Positions 26,572 through 36,630 of a stretch of 64,000 bases of DNA are shown in pieces. Each line of letters starts with the position of its first letter. Position 1 is the stretch's first letter. Origin of the DNA: Synechococcus sp. RS9916. GTDB lineage: Bacteria > Cyanobacteriota > Cyanobacteriia > PCC-6307 > Cyanobiaceae. The notes under the pieces were generated by a model. The model ran no database searches, was not told the origin of the DNA, and saw only the letters and a program-made list of their open reading frames with translations. The stretch is from contig NZ_DS022299.1 of assembly GCF_000153825.1 (NCBI RefSeq), positions 1,762,869 to 1,826,868 on the forward strand, given 5' to 3'. The translations under genes and the position numbers were made by a program.

Positions 26572-28898
26572 CCCGTACGGGCGATATCAAGAACATCCGC
26601 CATGGAACGGATCTGATTCATGGTGCGCTGCAGCAACTCCGCGCTGCCCAGCTCCACCTGCAGTTCAATCCGTGCCGGCTTGCCATAGGCGGTTTTCACC
26701 CGTGCATCGCTGACGTTGATCGAGCCATCCGAGAGGCGCATCAGGATGTCTTTGAGGATGCCGACCCGATCGATCACCTCAATGCGCAGGTGCACCGGGA
26801 AGCGCTGACCCTCGCGGCTCACCGCAGGGTTCCAGCGCACCGGCAGTCGCCGTTCACTGGGCATCGCCTCGATGTTGGGGCAGTCCTGGCAATGAATGGT
26901 GATGCCATGGTTGCCAAGGGCCACAGTCCCCACGATCGCTTCACCGGGCAGAGGGCCACAGCAGCGTCCAAGCCGGTAATCGAGGCCTTCCACACCCAGG
27001 ATCGGCTGGGAATCACCATGGCGTTCGCGCGTGGGGGAACCATCGGCCTGCTGCTCCACCAACTTGCGGGCCACGTCCTCGTTGCTGAGGGGCTGGGCCT
27101 GAGCTTCCGTCTGCAGGCGCACTTCTTCCCGCAGACGGTTGAGCACCTGATGCAGGGTGACGGCACCGAAACCCAGGCCGGCCAGAAGATCGTCCGTGCT
27201 CTGCAGATTGCAGCGCTCGGCAACGCGGGTCATCGCCTCACTGGAGAGCAAAGCATCAAAGCCACTCCGCCCCAGCTCCCGCTCCAGCAGCTCCTTACCG
27301 CGTTGGATCGTTTCATCGCGATGGCTGCGCTTGTACCACTGGCGGATGCGATTGCGGGCCGTGGGGGTCGCCACGAAGTTGAGCCAATCGAGGCTGGGAT
27401 GGGCTGTCTTGCTGGTGAGGATGTTGACGAAATCGCCGTTCTGCAACGGTGTGGACAGGGGCGAGAGACGATCGTTGATGCGCACCCCATGGCAGTGATT
27501 CCCCACCTCGGAGTGGATGCGATAGGCGAAGTCCACAGCGGTTGAGCCTTTGCGCAGGCCCACCACTTCTCCTTTGGGGGTGAACACAAACACCTCTTCA
27601 TCAAAGAGGTCTTCCTTGATCGAAGCGAGGTAGTCGTTGTGATCGTCGCTGCCGCCCTCTTGCTGCCAATCCACCAGTTGGCGCAGCCAGTTGAAACGCT
27701 CGGTGTCACCACCTGCTGCGGGTGAACCACCCTCCTTGTATTTCCAGTGGGCGGCGATGCCGAACTCCGACACCTGATGCATTTCCGCCGTGCGGATCTG
27801 CACTTCGATCGGGCGATGCCGACCAATCACAGCCGTATGCAGCGATTGATAGCCATTGGGCTTCGGTAAGCCGATGTAGTCCTTGAAGCGTCCCGGGATG
27901 GGGCGGAAGGTGTCATGCACCACCGCCAGCGCCCGGTAACAGGTCTCGAGGTTGGGGGTGATGATCCGCACCGCCGCCACGTCGTAGATCTCGTGGAAGG
28001 CCTTCTGCTGGCGCTGCATCTTGCTCCAGATGCCATAGAGATGCTTCGGGCGGCCATTCACCTCGCAGCTCTCCAGCCCCACCGCCGCCAACCGGTCACC
28101 CAACAACTTGAGGGTCACGCCAAGCCGTTCTTCCCGTTCGCTGCGCTTGGTGGCCACCTCCTCGGTGATCTCCCGGAACGCCTCAGGCTCCAGCAGCTTG
28201 AAGGCCAGATCTTCAAGCTCCCACTTGAACCGGCCGATCCCGAGCCGGTTGGCCAGCGGCGCGTAAATCTCCCGGGTTTCGCGGGCGATGCGCTCCTGCT
28301 TCTCCCGCTTCAGGGAGCCGAGGGTGCGCATGTTGTGGAGCCGATCCGCCAGCTTCACGAGCACCACGCGTATGTCGCTGGCCATGGCCAGAAACATCTT
28401 GCGCAGGTTCTCCGCCTGGGCTTCGGTGCGATTGGTGAAGTGCAGTCCACCGAGTTTGGTCACCCCCTCCACCAGGGCCCGCACCTCAGGGCCGAAATGT
28501 TCTTCCAGCTGATCTGCGGTGAGGTCGGTGTCTTCCACCACGTCGTGGAGGAAGCCCGCAGCGATCACCGGAGCACTGGCACCGATGTCGCGCAACAGAT
28601 CGGCCACCGCCACAGGGTGAACGATGTAGGGGTCACCGCTGGCGCGGAACTGACCTTCATGGAGCTGAAACGCGAAATCAAAGGCCGCGGCCAGCAGCGC
28701 TTCTGAATCCGTGGGGCAGCTGTATCCCGCGCCTGGAGGCACATGGTCCAGACACTCCTGCAGCCAAGGGGGCAGGTCGATGCCGTAATCCTCGATGCTG
28801 CGAATCGGATGGGCGCGAACCGTGGGCAGACCGGTGGACGGTCCAGCACCGACCGCATCGGTCTGTGTCGGTTCTGTCGTAGAGGCGCCTTTCAGCAT
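26562..28898 (-). CDS. rel: Bifunctional (p)ppGpp synthetase/hydrolase
   Basis: This is a 778-residue long RelA/SpoT homolog. The HD hydrolase motif is intact (FLHDVVEDT). The synthetase region shows the RPKHLYGIWSKM loop and RFKDYIGLPKPNGYQSLHT; the RFKD sequence is the RxKD form typical of bifunctional Rel enzymes rather than the ExDD of RelA. TGS (EVFVFTPKGEVV), a conserved Cys-containing region (CCGPLPGEAIVG) and a C-terminal ACT domain follow. It controls the stringent response through ppGpp. It is divergent from the ABC ATPase gene with a 35-base gap. Confidence 0.95.
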   Translation of the reverse strand: MLKGASTTEPTQTDAVGAGPSTGLPTVRAHPIRSIEDYGIDLPPWLQECLDHVPPGAGYSCPTDSEALLAAAFDFAFQLHEGQFRASGDPYIVHPVAVADLLRDIGASAPVIAAGFLHDVVEDTDLTADQLEEHFGPEVRALVEGVTKLGGLHFTNRTEAQAENLRKMFLAMASDIRVVLVKLADRLHNMRTLGSLKREKQERIARETREIYAPLANRLGIGRFKWELEDLAFKLLEPEAFREITEEVATKRSEREERLGVTLKLLGDRLAAVGLESCEVNGRPKHLYGIWSKMQRQQKAFHEIYDVAAVRIITPNLETCYRALAVVHDTFRPIPGRFKDYIGLPKPNGYQSLHTAVIGRHRPIEVQIRTAEMHQVSEFGIAAHWKYKEGGSPAAGGDTERFNWLRQLVDWQQEGGSDDHNDYLASIKEDLFDEEVFVFTPKGEVVGLRKGSTAVDFAYRIHSEVGNHCHGVRINDRLSPLSTPLQNGDFVNILTSKTAHPSLDWLNFVATPTARNRIRQWYKRSHRDETIQRGKELLERELGRSGFDALLSSEAMTRVAERCNLQSTDDLLAGLGFGAVTLHQVLNRLREEVRLQTEAQAQPLSNEDVARKLVEQQADGSPTRERHGDSQPILGVEGLDYRLGRCCGPLPGEAIVGTVALGNHGITIHCQDCPNIEAMPSERRLPVRWNPAVSREGQRFPVHLRIEVIDRVGILKDILMRLSDGSINVSDARVKTAYGKPARIELQVELGSAELLQRTMNQIRSMADVLDIARTGQG

Positions 28899-28933
28899 CC
28901 GACCCGTCAGGGTTGAACCATGGTATTGGAGTC

Positions 28934-30580
28934 ATGCGTCCAGTAACGCCCTCGATGCCTCCATCGCCTGGCCCCGGCAGCACGACACCAGCGATTCTTG
29001 AGCTGGAACAGTTGCAGCTGCGCTATCCAGGCACCGACCACTGGACCCTGAATGGCCTGAATCTGCGCATCGCGCCGGGCGAACACCTGGCCCTGGTGGG
29101 CCCCTCCGGCTGCGGCAAAAGCACCGTGGCCCGAGCCGCCCTGCAGCTGTTGCCCCCCGGGAGCCTCTGCCAGGGGACCCTGCGGCTCAACGGCCAGGAC
29201 CCCCGCGGCCTTAGTCGTGCAGCCCTGCGCCGCCTGCGCGGTGAAGCAGTGGGCCTGGTGTTCCAGGACCCGATGACCCGGCTCAACCCACTGATGACCG
29301 TGGGCGGACACTTGCTCGACACCCTGGAGGCCCACCAAGCCGAACAATCGCTGGCAGCCCGGCGCGACAGGGCCTGCAACCTGCTGGAGCGGGTAGGCAT
29401 CGGCGCTGACCGCTTCAACGCCTACCCCCATGAATTCAGTGGCGGCATGCGCCAACGACTGGCCATTGCCTTGGCCATCGCCCTCCAGCCGCCCCTGGTG
29501 ATCGCCGATGAACCGACCACCAGCCTGGATGTGGCCGTGGCAGGGCAAGTGATGGCGGAACTGCGCCAGCTCTGCGACGACCTGGGCAGCGCCCTGCTGC
29601 TGATCAGCCACGACCTGGCCATGGCCCACCGCTGGTGCGACCGGATGGCGGTGCTGGACGGAGGACAGGTGGTGGAAATCGCCAGCAGCACAGCCGTGCT
29701 CACCCAACCGCAATCGGCCGTGGGCCAGCGGCTGGTCGCGGCAGCCCGAGAACGGGAAGGGGGCGAGACACCGCATGCTGCTGATGCCGCAATCGTGCTG
29801 AAGGTGGAGGCCCTGCGCTGTTGGCACAACTTGGGTGGGCCGCCCTGGGCACCCCGCTGGCTCAAGGCCGTCGACGGGGTCAGCTTTGCCCTGCAGGCCG
29901 GGGAATCCCTCGGGGTTGTGGGGGGGTCTGGCTGCGGCAAGAGCACCCTTTGCCGCGCCCTGATGGGGCTGAGTCCAATCCGGGGCGGGCAAGTGTGGCT
30001 GGATGGGAACAACCTGCTGCAGCAACGGGGCCGTCGCGAACGGCAACTGCGGCGCTCAATTCAGATGGTGTTTCAAGACCCTCTCGCCTGCCTCAACCCG
30101 GCCATGCAGGTGGCCGATGCGATCGCCGATTCCCTCCTGATTCATGGTCTGGCCAGCAAGGCGGCCGCCCGAGAACGGGCCCGAGAGTTGCTGGAGCTGG
30201 TCGGCCTCTCGCCGGCCGAGCAGTTCCAACAACGCCTGCCAAGGCAACTGTCGGGTGGCCAGCAACAACGGGTCGCCATTGCCCGGGCCCTGGCCTTGGA
30301 GCCCAAGGTGCTGATCTGCGATGAAAGCGTGAGCATGCTCGACGCAGAAATCCAGGCCGAGGTGCTGGCCCTGCTGCGCTCTCTTCAGCACCGTCTGGGT
30401 CTGGCGATGGTGTTTGTCACCCACGACCTTTCAGTGGCCAGTGGCTTCTGCCACCAGGTGATCGTGCTCGACCAGGGCCACGTCGTGGAACAAGGGCCTG
30501 GGGATCAGCTCTTACAACGGCCGCAGGCCGCCATCACCCAGAGCCTGGTGGAGGCATGTCCACGCCTGCCCGCCGCCTGA
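28934..30580 (+). CDS. Fused double-ATPase ABC transporter subunit (DppD-DppF type)
   Basis: The 548-residue protein has two complete ATPase halves of the oligopeptide/nickel family. Half 1 has Walker [10 protein letters not shown], the [10 protein letters not shown] segment and signature FSGGMRQR. Half 2 has Walker [20 protein letters not shown] and signature LSGGQQQR with Walker B VLICDES. It would power uptake or export of peptides or metal chelates, but no permease or binding protein is adjacent, so the partners must be elsewhere. ATG 28934 is chosen over an upstream TTG. The 3' end overlaps rluD by 47 bases, convergent. Confidence 0.9.
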   Translation: MRPVTPSMPPSPGPGSTTPAILELEQLQLRYPGTDHWTLNGLNLRIAPGEHLALVGPSGCGKSTVARAALQLLPPGSLCQGTLRLNGQDPRGLSRAALRRLRGEAVGLVFQDPMTRLNPLMTVGGHLLDTLEAHQAEQSLAARRDRACNLLERVGIGADRFNAYPHEFSGGMRQRLAIALAIALQPPLVIADEPTTSLDVAVAGQVMAELRQLCDDLGSALLLISHDLAMAHRWCDRMAVLDGGQVVEIASSTAVLTQPQSAVGQRLVAAAREREGGETPHAADAAIVLKVEALRCWHNLGGPPWAPRWLKAVDGVSFALQAGESLGVVGGSGCGKSTLCRALMGLSPIRGGQVWLDGNNLLQQRGRRERQLRRSIQMVFQDPLACLNPAMQVADAIADSLLIHGLASKAAARERARELLELVGLSPAEQFQQRLPRQLSGGQQQRVAIARALALEPKVLICDESVSMLDAEIQAEVLALLRSLQHRLGLAMVFVTHDLSVASGFCHQVIVLDQGHVVEQGPGDQLLQRPQAAITQSLVEACPRLPAA

Positions 30581-31565
30581 GCACCGACAGCAACTTCTCC
30601 ATCACCGGCGGGAGTGGGGCTTCAAACACCATCCGTTCCCGTGTGATCGGGTGGTCGAGCCCCAGTTGAAAGGCATGCAGGGCCTGGCCAGGCAGGTCGA
30701 TCGGCAGTTTGCGGCAGCGGCTGTAGGTGGGATCCCCCACCACGGGGTGATTCATGTGGGCGCAATGGACCCGGATCTGGTGGGTGCGGCCGGTGTCGAG
30801 CTTGAAACGCAAGAGCGAATAATCCCCAAGCCGTTCCACCAGGGTCCAGTGGGTGCAGGCATAGCGGCCGCTCTCGCCACTCACCACCGCATATTTCTTG
30901 CGATCCGCCGGATGCCGCCCGATCGCCCCAACAATCGACCCCGAATCCCCCTGGGGAAGTCCATGCACCACAGCCATGTACTCCCGGGAGGCAATCCGTT
31001 TCTGGATCTGCACCTGCAGTTTGACCAAAGCCTCCTGGCTCTTGGCGATCACGATGCAACCGGTGGTGTCCTTATCAAGCCGGTGCACGATCCCGGGCCG
31101 CAGTTTGCCGCTGATCCCTGGCAGATCCGGGCAGTGATGCAGAAGGCCGTTCACCAAGGTGCCGTCTTTATTGCCGGGCGCTGGATGCACCGTGAGACCG
31201 GCCGGCTTGTTGATCACGATCAGGTGATCGTCTTCAAAGAGCACATCCAGGTCCATGGGCTCTGGCTTGAGATAAGGCAGCGGCTCGGGCGGCGGCATCC
31301 ACAGCTGCACCTCATCGCCATCACGCAATGGCGTTTTCGCCTTGCCGGTTTTGCCGTTGACGCGCACAAAGCCAGCGTCGATGAACTTCTGAATCCGGGC
31401 CCGGCTCTGCTCGGAGCGCTGACTCACCAACCAACGATCCAGTCGCATTGGCAATGGCTTGGGATACGTGAGCGTGACCAATTCCCCCTCGCCCTCACCA
31501 AAGGCCTGAGTGAAGGTCTCCTCCGGCAAGGGAGGCCGTGGCCGCCGCTGACCCTGCGGACTCAC
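30534..31565 (-). CDS. rluD: RluD-type 23S rRNA pseudouridine synthase
   Basis: The 343-residue protein has an N-terminal S4 RNA-binding domain (RLDRWLVSQRSEQSRARIQKFI) and a catalytic domain with the motif GIVHRLDKDTTGCIVIAK that contains the nucleophilic Asp. Further RluA-family blocks are VINKPAGLTVHPA and TGRTHQIRVH. It isomerises uridines in 23S rRNA helix 69 or a related site; the exact target cannot be read from sequence. The GTG start overlaps the rbgA stop by 4 bases. Confidence 0.92.
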   Translation of the reverse strand: MSPQGQRRPRPPLPEETFTQAFGEGEGELVTLTYPKPLPMRLDRWLVSQRSEQSRARIQKFIDAGFVRVNGKTGKAKTPLRDGDEVQLWMPPPEPLPYLKPEPMDLDVLFEDDHLIVINKPAGLTVHPAPGNKDGTLVNGLLHHCPDLPGISGKLRPGIVHRLDKDTTGCIVIAKSQEALVKLQVQIQKRIASREYMAVVHGLPQGDSGSIVGAIGRHPADRKKYAVVSGESGRYACTHWTLVERLGDYSLLRFKLDTGRTHQIRVHCAHMNHPVVGDPTYSRCRKLPIDLPGQALHAFQLGLDHPITRERMVFEAPLPPVMEKLLSVLRRRAGVDMPPPGSG

Positions 31566-32440
31566 GCCACCTGCTCCGCCGGCAGTTCCAGAGAAATACT
31601 GCCCAAGGCTGATTTACGGAAATCGTCCATCAGACGCTGGGCCATGCGCGAGGTATCGGCAGAAGTGTGCTTCTCCGCCGCGGCCTGCATCCACAGCGCG
31701 GGATCCGCTGTCTCACCGGTGAGCGCAATGCCATAACGCTTTTCAACCCGGCCCAAGGAGACACCGGACCCCGGCCGCTGCTCCATGGCCGTCAACATAC
31801 GCAGAAACGCCTGAGCCACCAGCTCACCGTCGTAGGCCGCCTGGCCGATGTCATCGCAGAGGGCCAGGAACAGAGCCGCGCGCTGGTCGTCGAGCCGGGG
31901 AGGCAACACCCCAGGAGCATCCAGCAGATCCAGGTCTTGGCCCAAACGCACCCAGCGCAACGTGCGGGTGACCCCAGCGCGGCGGGCACTGGCCACCACC
32001 TTCTGTTTCACCAGGCGATTAATCAGAGCCGACTTCCCCACGTTGGGGAAACCCAGGGTGAGGGCACGCACCGGCCGTGGACGCATGCCCCGGTTGCGGC
32101 GGCGCTCATTGAGCTGGTTGCCTGCCCGAATCGCCGCCTGCTGCAGTTGCTTCACACCGGTACCGGCCTTGGCATCACACCAGACCGTGGCCTGCCCCTG
32201 GCTCTTGAACCATTGCTGCCAAGCATCACGCGCCTCAGCGGTGACCATGTCGCGGCGATTGATCACCAATAAATGTTGCTTGCCCTTCACCCAGCGGTTG
32301 AGGTGGGGATGCCCCGTCGCCAAGGGGATGCGCGCATCGCGCACCTCGATCACCAGATCCACCTTGTCGAGGTTCTGCTTGAGCTGCTGCTCCGCTTTGG
32401 CGATGTGGCCGGGGTACCACTGAATGGGGGGGGTACTCAC
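31562..32440 (-). CDS. rbgA: Circularly permuted ribosome-biogenesis GTPase (RbgA/YlqF)
   Basis: The 292-residue protein starts VSTPPIQWYPGHIAKAEQQL as in YlqF. GTPase motifs are in permuted order: G4-like VINRRD first, then G1 GFPNVGKSALINRL, then G3 DAPGVLPP. RbgA assists late 50S subunit assembly. The gene has a GTG start, overlaps the upstream Usp gene by 4 bases and the downstream rluD by 4 bases, so the three form a tight unit with two ribosome-related functions. Confidence 0.93.
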   Translation of the reverse strand: MSTPPIQWYPGHIAKAEQQLKQNLDKVDLVIEVRDARIPLATGHPHLNRWVKGKQHLLVINRRDMVTAEARDAWQQWFKSQGQATVWCDAKAGTGVKQLQQAAIRAGNQLNERRRNRGMRPRPVRALTLGFPNVGKSALINRLVKQKVVASARRAGVTRTLRWVRLGQDLDLLDAPGVLPPRLDDQRAALFLALCDDIGQAAYDGELVAQAFLRMLTAMEQRPGSGVSLGRVEKRYGIALTGETADPALWMQAAAEKHTSADTSRMAQRLMDDFRKSALGSISLELPAEQVA

Positions 32441-32820
32441 GGCACCACCAGCACAGGGCAGGGCGCCAGCTGAATCACCCGCACCGCCGTGCTCTCCGTG
32501 TCGTCTTCGAGATTCACGCCGCGGGTGCCCATCACAATCACGTCCACATTCAACTCGTCAGCCACATCGCAGATCACGAAGGCCGGCTTGCCCTGCCGTT
32601 CCACAACCTCGCAGGCCACCCCCGCCTCCTCGAAGCGGCTGCGGGCCTGCTCCAGCAGGGGGGCCACGGTGGCGTGGTCATGCATCTCCGGTCGCTCCGG
32701 CTGCACCACCGAGAGCAGCACCATGCGGCTGCCGTGGCTGCGGGCCAACTCCAGAGCTTTACCGGCGGTCTCCACCGCCTCGCGGCTTTGATCGATCGGG
32801 AACAGAACGGTGTTGAACAT
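32437..32820 (-). CDS. Universal stress protein family
   Basis: The 127-residue UspA-domain protein begins MFNTVLFPIDQSREAVETAGKAL. It contains the ATP-binding-type loop VIVMGTRGVNLEDDTESTAVRVI, close to the Usp GxxG-9x-G(S/T) loop but with Asp/Thr in place of the usual small residues, and ends CPVLVVP. The role is presumably stress response; the partner is unknown. It is the first gene of the unit leading to rbgA and rluD and is divergent from pgk. Confidence 0.88.
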   Translation of the reverse strand: MFNTVLFPIDQSREAVETAGKALELARSHGSRMVLLSVVQPERPEMHDHATVAPLLEQARSRFEEAGVACEVVERQGKPAFVICDVADELNVDVIVMGTRGVNLEDDTESTAVRVIQLAPCPVLVVP

Positions 32821-32921
32821 GCGTTCCTCCTCGTGAACCGCACCGATAACGCTGGTCTAGCGCCAGATCTGCACGACTCGCGTTAATCTCCCCTCGTTTT
32901 CTTACCGCACGACACAACCCC

Positions 32922-34127
32922 ATGGCGAAGCGTTCCCTGGCCAGCCTCACCGGCGCCGACCTCAGCGGCAAACGCGTTCTCGTGCGGGTTGATTTCAATG
33001 TGCCTCTGAACGACGCCGGTGCGATCACCGACGACACCCGCATCCGCGCCGCCCTCCCCACCATCAACGACCTGATCGGCAAGGGCGCCAAGGTGATTTT
33101 GTCGGCCCACTTCGGTCGCCCCAAGGGCCAGGTGAACGACAGCATGCGCCTCACCCCCGTGGCCGCGCGCCTGAGCGAGCTGCTGGGCAAGCCCGTCGTG
33201 AAGACCGACAGCTGCATCGGCCCCGACGCTGAAGCCAAGGTGGGCGCCATGGCCGACGGCGACGTGGTGCTGCTGGAGAACGTGCGCTTCTTCGCCGAAG
33301 AAGAAAAGAACGATGCCGGCTTCGCTGAAAAGCTGGCCGGCCTGGCTGAGGTGTACGTGAACGACGCCTTCGGTGCCGCCCACCGCGCCCACGCCTCGAC
33401 CGAGGGCGTGACCAAGTTCCTCAAGCCTTCCGTCGGCGGCTTCCTGATGGAGAAGGAGCTTCAGTACCTGCAGGGTGCCATCGACGCTCCCAAGCGCCCC
33501 CTCGCCGCCATCGTGGGTGGCTCCAAGGTGAGCTCCAAGATCGGCGTGCTCGAGGCACTGATGGACAAGTGCGACAAGATCCTTGTCGGCGGCGGCATGA
33601 TCTTCACCTTCTACAAAGCGCGTGGCCTTGCCGTCGGCAAGAGCCTGGTGGAAGAGGACAAGCTGGAACTGGCCAAGGAGCTCGAGGCCAAGGCCAAAGC
33701 CAAAGGTGTGGAACTGCTGCTGCCCACCGATGTGGTTCTGGCCGACAACTTCGCTCCCGATGCCAACAGCCAGACCGCTCCTGTGACCGCCATCCCCGAC
33801 GGCTGGATGGGCCTGGACATCGGTCCCGACTCCGTCAAGGTGTTCCAGAACGCCCTTGCGGATTGTCAGACCGTGATCTGGAACGGCCCCATGGGTGTGT
33901 TCGAGTTCGACAAATTCGCAGCCGGCACCAACGCCATCGCCACAACCTTGGCCGACCTGAGCGGCAAGGGTTGCTGCACGATCATCGGCGGCGGTGACTC
34001 CGTTGCAGCCGTTGAGAAAGCCGGTCTCGCCGACAAGATGTCCCACATCTCCACCGGCGGTGGCGCCAGCCTCGAGCTGCTGGAAGGCAAGGTTCTCCCC
34101 GGCGTGGCCGCCCTCGACGCCGCCTGA
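32922..34127 (+). CDS. pgk: Phosphoglycerate kinase
   Basis: The 401-residue enzyme of glycolysis and the Calvin cycle phosphorylates 3-phosphoglycerate. Motifs are [62 protein letters not shown] and [13 protein letters not shown]. Codon use is strongly biased towards C-ending codons, consistent with high expression. It is followed by a strong intrinsic terminator at 34182-34208. Confidence 0.98.
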   Translation: MAKRSLASLTGADLSGKRVLVRVDFNVPLNDAGAITDDTRIRAALPTINDLIGKGAKVILSAHFGRPKGQVNDSMRLTPVAARLSELLGKPVVKTDSCIGPDAEAKVGAMADGDVVLLENVRFFAEEEKNDAGFAEKLAGLAEVYVNDAFGAAHRAHASTEGVTKFLKPSVGGFLMEKELQYLQGAIDAPKRPLAAIVGGSKVSSKIGVLEALMDKCDKILVGGGMIFTFYKARGLAVGKSLVEEDKLELAKELEAKAKAKGVELLLPTDVVLADNFAPDANSQTAPVTAIPDGWMGLDIGPDSVKVFQNALADCQTVIWNGPMGVFEFDKFAAGTNAIATTLADLSGKGCCTIIGGGDSVAAVEKAGLADKMSHISTGGGASLELLEGKVLPGVAALDAA

Positions 34128-34181
34128 TCACCCCCAGGCATCGGTTGGGCAGCCTCACTGCTGTGGCTGTTCAGGCTTGTT

Positions 34182-34208
34182 GGCCGCTCCTCAAGGAGCG
34201 GCCTTTTT
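34182..34208 (+). terminator. Intrinsic terminator of pgk
   Basis: A perfect 9-bp stem GGCCGCTCC / GGAGCGGCC encloses a TCAA loop and is followed directly by TTTTT. It lies 55 bases after the pgk stop. Confidence 0.93.
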
Positions 34209-34229
34209 GTTGGTCAGCTCACCCCTCAC

Positions 34230-34628
34230 TCAGCCGCGCTTGGAGTGGCGCCCAGACCGCTCAGGCCAGAGCGGCAAGCCCAGTCGCTTGCGCTCGACAT
34301 TGAGCTGCTCACGCCCCTGCCGATGCAGTGAGCGGCGGGCCTGATAGCGCTGCTGTTTGCAAGTGCGATAGGACTCGATGGTGTCGGCATCCTTGAGGCA
34401 CAGCTGCTCGTTTTTAAGCAGGGCAAGCCGCTGGGGGTAGCTGCGCAACTCCCAGTCACGACGCACCTTGAACAACGCCTGCTTCTGGACCTGGGTGAGC
34501 TTGGGCCGCTGGTCAGGCTGCCCATCGCGGCGGGATTCGGCCTGGCCACGACTCGCAAGAAGCGAAGCAGCGGCAAGAGCCGCGCAGGGGATCAACAACA
34601 CCCGCTGCCAACGTTGCGCTCGGGTCAT
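34230..34628 (-). CDS. Small secreted basic protein of unknown function
   Basis: The 132-residue protein has an N-terminal signal sequence (MTRAQRWQRVLLIPCAALAAA, cleavage near GQAE) and a charged mature part rich in Arg, Lys and Gln, with two cysteines (CLKD and CKQQ) that could pair. I recognise no domain. The start at 34628 gives a proper signal peptide; the frame is open further upstream to 34721. It is convergent with pgk, and the terminator lies between them. Confidence 0.6.
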   Translation of the reverse strand: MTRAQRWQRVLLIPCAALAAASLLASRGQAESRRDGQPDQRPKLTQVQKQALFKVRRDWELRSYPQRLALLKNEQLCLKDADTIESYRTCKQQRYQARRSLHRQGREQLNVERKRLGLPLWPERSGRHSKRG

Positions 34629-34794
34629 CACTGCAAAGGATCGGGACTCGCCAACGTTGCTGCAACCCAACTGGCGAGGTCTGACTGACCTCCGCACAAA
34701 CAATGACCAGATCTGACTCACGTCTCCATGAGCACGGGAGCGGAGCAGATCTCACACAATCAAGGGGCAGGCCTACGCCCTTATCCCGCCCGTC

Positions 34795-35700
34795 ATGCCC
34801 AGATCTCCCCTCAGTGCTCCCACCCAACTGGCCGTGGTGGGGCTTGGTGCTCTGGGGCTGCCCATGGCGATCAACCTGCTGCGGGCCGGCCATCACCTGC
34901 GGGTGCACACCCGCAGCCGCAGCGCTGAAGATCACCCGGATCTGCAAGGCGCTGTGCGTTGCGCCACGCCGGCCGAAGCCGCCCAAGGCTGCCAAGCACT
35001 GCTGGTCTGCGTCAGTAATAACGCCGCGGTGGAGGAGGTGCTCTGGGGAGCGCAAGGCGCCGGACCGGCGCTGGCGGAAGGCAGCCTGGTGATCGATTGC
35101 TCCACCATCAGCCCCGCCGGGGCGCAAGCGATGGCGCAGCGACTGAACGCGCGAGGAGTGCAGTTCCTGGATGCACCCGTCACCGGGGGCACGGAAGGCG
35201 CCAAGGCGGGGAGCCTGACGGTGCTATGCGGAGGAGACGCAGAGGATCTGGAGCGGGCACGGCCGCTGCTGGAGGTGATCGGCGGCTCCATCCACCACTT
35301 CGGCCCTGTGGGTGCTGGCCAGCAGGTGAAAGCGATCAACCAGGTGCTGGTGGCAGGTAGCTATGCCGCCGTGGCGGAAGCGATCGCCCTTGGCCAACAC
35401 CTGCAGCTGCCGATGGATCAGGTGGTGAATGCCCTCAAACACGGAGCGGCCGGATCCTGGGCCCTGGAGCACCGCTCCGCCGCCATGCTCGCTGATACCT
35501 ATCCGCTGGGCTTCAAGTTGGAGCTCCACCACAAGGATCTGGGCATTGCCCTGGCGGCCGCAGCGGCCGCCGGTCTGGAGCTCCCGATTACCGCCGCGGT
35601 GCGCGACCAGGAACAGGCGCTAATGGACCAAGGCCTGGGCGAGGCGGATGTGTCGGCGCTGCGGCGGAGACTTCCTCAAGCCAACGCCACGGACGCTTAA
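34795..35700 (+). CDS. Beta-hydroxyacid dehydrogenase (3-hydroxyisobutyrate dehydrogenase family)
   Basis: The 301-residue NAD(P)-dependent enzyme has a Rossmann motif GLGALGLPMAINLL, the substrate-binding DAPVTGGTEGAKAGSLTV and the catalytic Lys region GAGQQVKAINQVLV. LELHHKDLGIAL is the C-terminal helix motif of the family. Substrates in this family include 3-hydroxyisobutyrate, tartronate semialdehyde and succinic semialdehyde; which applies here cannot be read. It stands alone on the plus strand. Confidence 0.92.
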   Translation: MPRSPLSAPTQLAVVGLGALGLPMAINLLRAGHHLRVHTRSRSAEDHPDLQGAVRCATPAEAAQGCQALLVCVSNNAAVEEVLWGAQGAGPALAEGSLVIDCSTISPAGAQAMAQRLNARGVQFLDAPVTGGTEGAKAGSLTVLCGGDAEDLERARPLLEVIGGSIHHFGPVGAGQQVKAINQVLVAGSYAAVAEAIALGQHLQLPMDQVVNALKHGAAGSWALEHRSAAMLADTYPLGFKLELHHKDLGIALAAAAAAGLELPITAAVRDQEQALMDQGLGEADVSALRRRLPQANATDA

Positions 35701-35749
35701 TGCCATCGAGATCAAGCCAAGGGCTTGGCCGCATCCAAGACGGCGTCGT

Positions 35750-36490
35750 TTAGCCACCCAGCTGACTGCGGTCGCTCACCACGCGCACCTGTTTGGTGAC
35801 CGTGATCACGCCATCGGGATGCACCAACATCGCAGCCCAGGTCTGCACACCGGGCTGGAAGGGAGCCTGCACCGACTTGAACAAGCCACCACTACCCAAA
35901 GGCTCCAGCTGAATATCCGGACTGGTTTGCGCACGCACTTGGGCCGGCGTCAGGGCGATCAGCCCTCCAGCGACCATCGCCTGACCCAACGGCTCATCGA
36001 GGATCACATCCACGTCGTAACGGCTCCCTGTCAGCACAGTGTCGGGAATCAACAACGTCACGGGTAATTCGCCTCGCGCATTGACCAGCAGAGACTGCTC
36101 GTTCAGCACTTCCTGGTCGGTGATCAACCCGGCTTCGGTGCTGAGGGCCAACGACTGACTCGCCTGCAGCGAAAACATCAGTCCATCTTTTTCCGTGCTG
36201 CCCTCCACACTCACGGCCACAGGCAAGCGGCCATCGGAAAGAGGTGCTCCTGCTTTGAGCTGCCAACGGGCATTGGAGAACCGCTCTGTAAAGCGCTGCA
36301 GGCGAGGAACCCACTGCGGAAGCTGCCCCGGCGCGACCAATGCCTCGAGACCCGCTGGATCGGAAGCGTTCAGAGCCTGCTCGAGACGCTCCACCAAATT
36401 CGCCGGCTGAGAAGCAGCACGCACAGGAGCTTGGGCACTCACCAATCCAGCCACGGGAGCGCTGATCGCCACCAACGCAGCCAACACCAT
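35750..36490 (-). CDS. Secreted protein of unknown function
   Basis: From the ATG at 36490 the protein is about 246 residues with a hydrophobic N-terminus (MVLAALVAISAPVAGLVSAQA) that looks like a signal peptide. The mature part has a short helical segment with ALNASDPAGLEALVAP, then several beta-rich stretches. It ends with FQPGVQTWAAMLVHPDG and a final VVSDRSQLGG. I recognise no catalytic motif. The frame is open to 36637 with an Arg-rich N-terminus, so a longer form is possible. It is divergent from murG. Confidence 0.65.
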   Translation of the reverse strand: MVLAALVAISAPVAGLVSAQAPVRAASQPANLVERLEQALNASDPAGLEALVAPGQLPQWVPRLQRFTERFSNARWQLKAGAPLSDGRLPVAVSVEGSTEKDGLMFSLQASQSLALSTEAGLITDQEVLNEQSLLVNARGELPVTLLIPDTVLTGSRYDVDVILDEPLGQAMVAGGLIALTPAQVRAQTSPDIQLEPLGSGGLFKSVQAPFQPGVQTWAAMLVHPDGVITVTKQVRVVSDRSQLGG

Positions 36491-36630
36491 CGAACGCAAG
36501 GACCCGTTCAGCACGCCTCGAGGGTTTGCACGGCGAATTGCACGGCCAGTGATCCAATCGAGATGCCGCACGCCAACCGTCCTGAGCTTCGCCCTTAAGT
36601 TAGGGCGCCTGTTCGTGCCCGCCCGCTGCC

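Noticed and set aside
36591-36606. Inverted repeat GCCCT-TAAGTT-AGGGC upstream of murG
   Set aside because: Only 5-bp arms; such repeats are expected by chance, and no regulator family fits.
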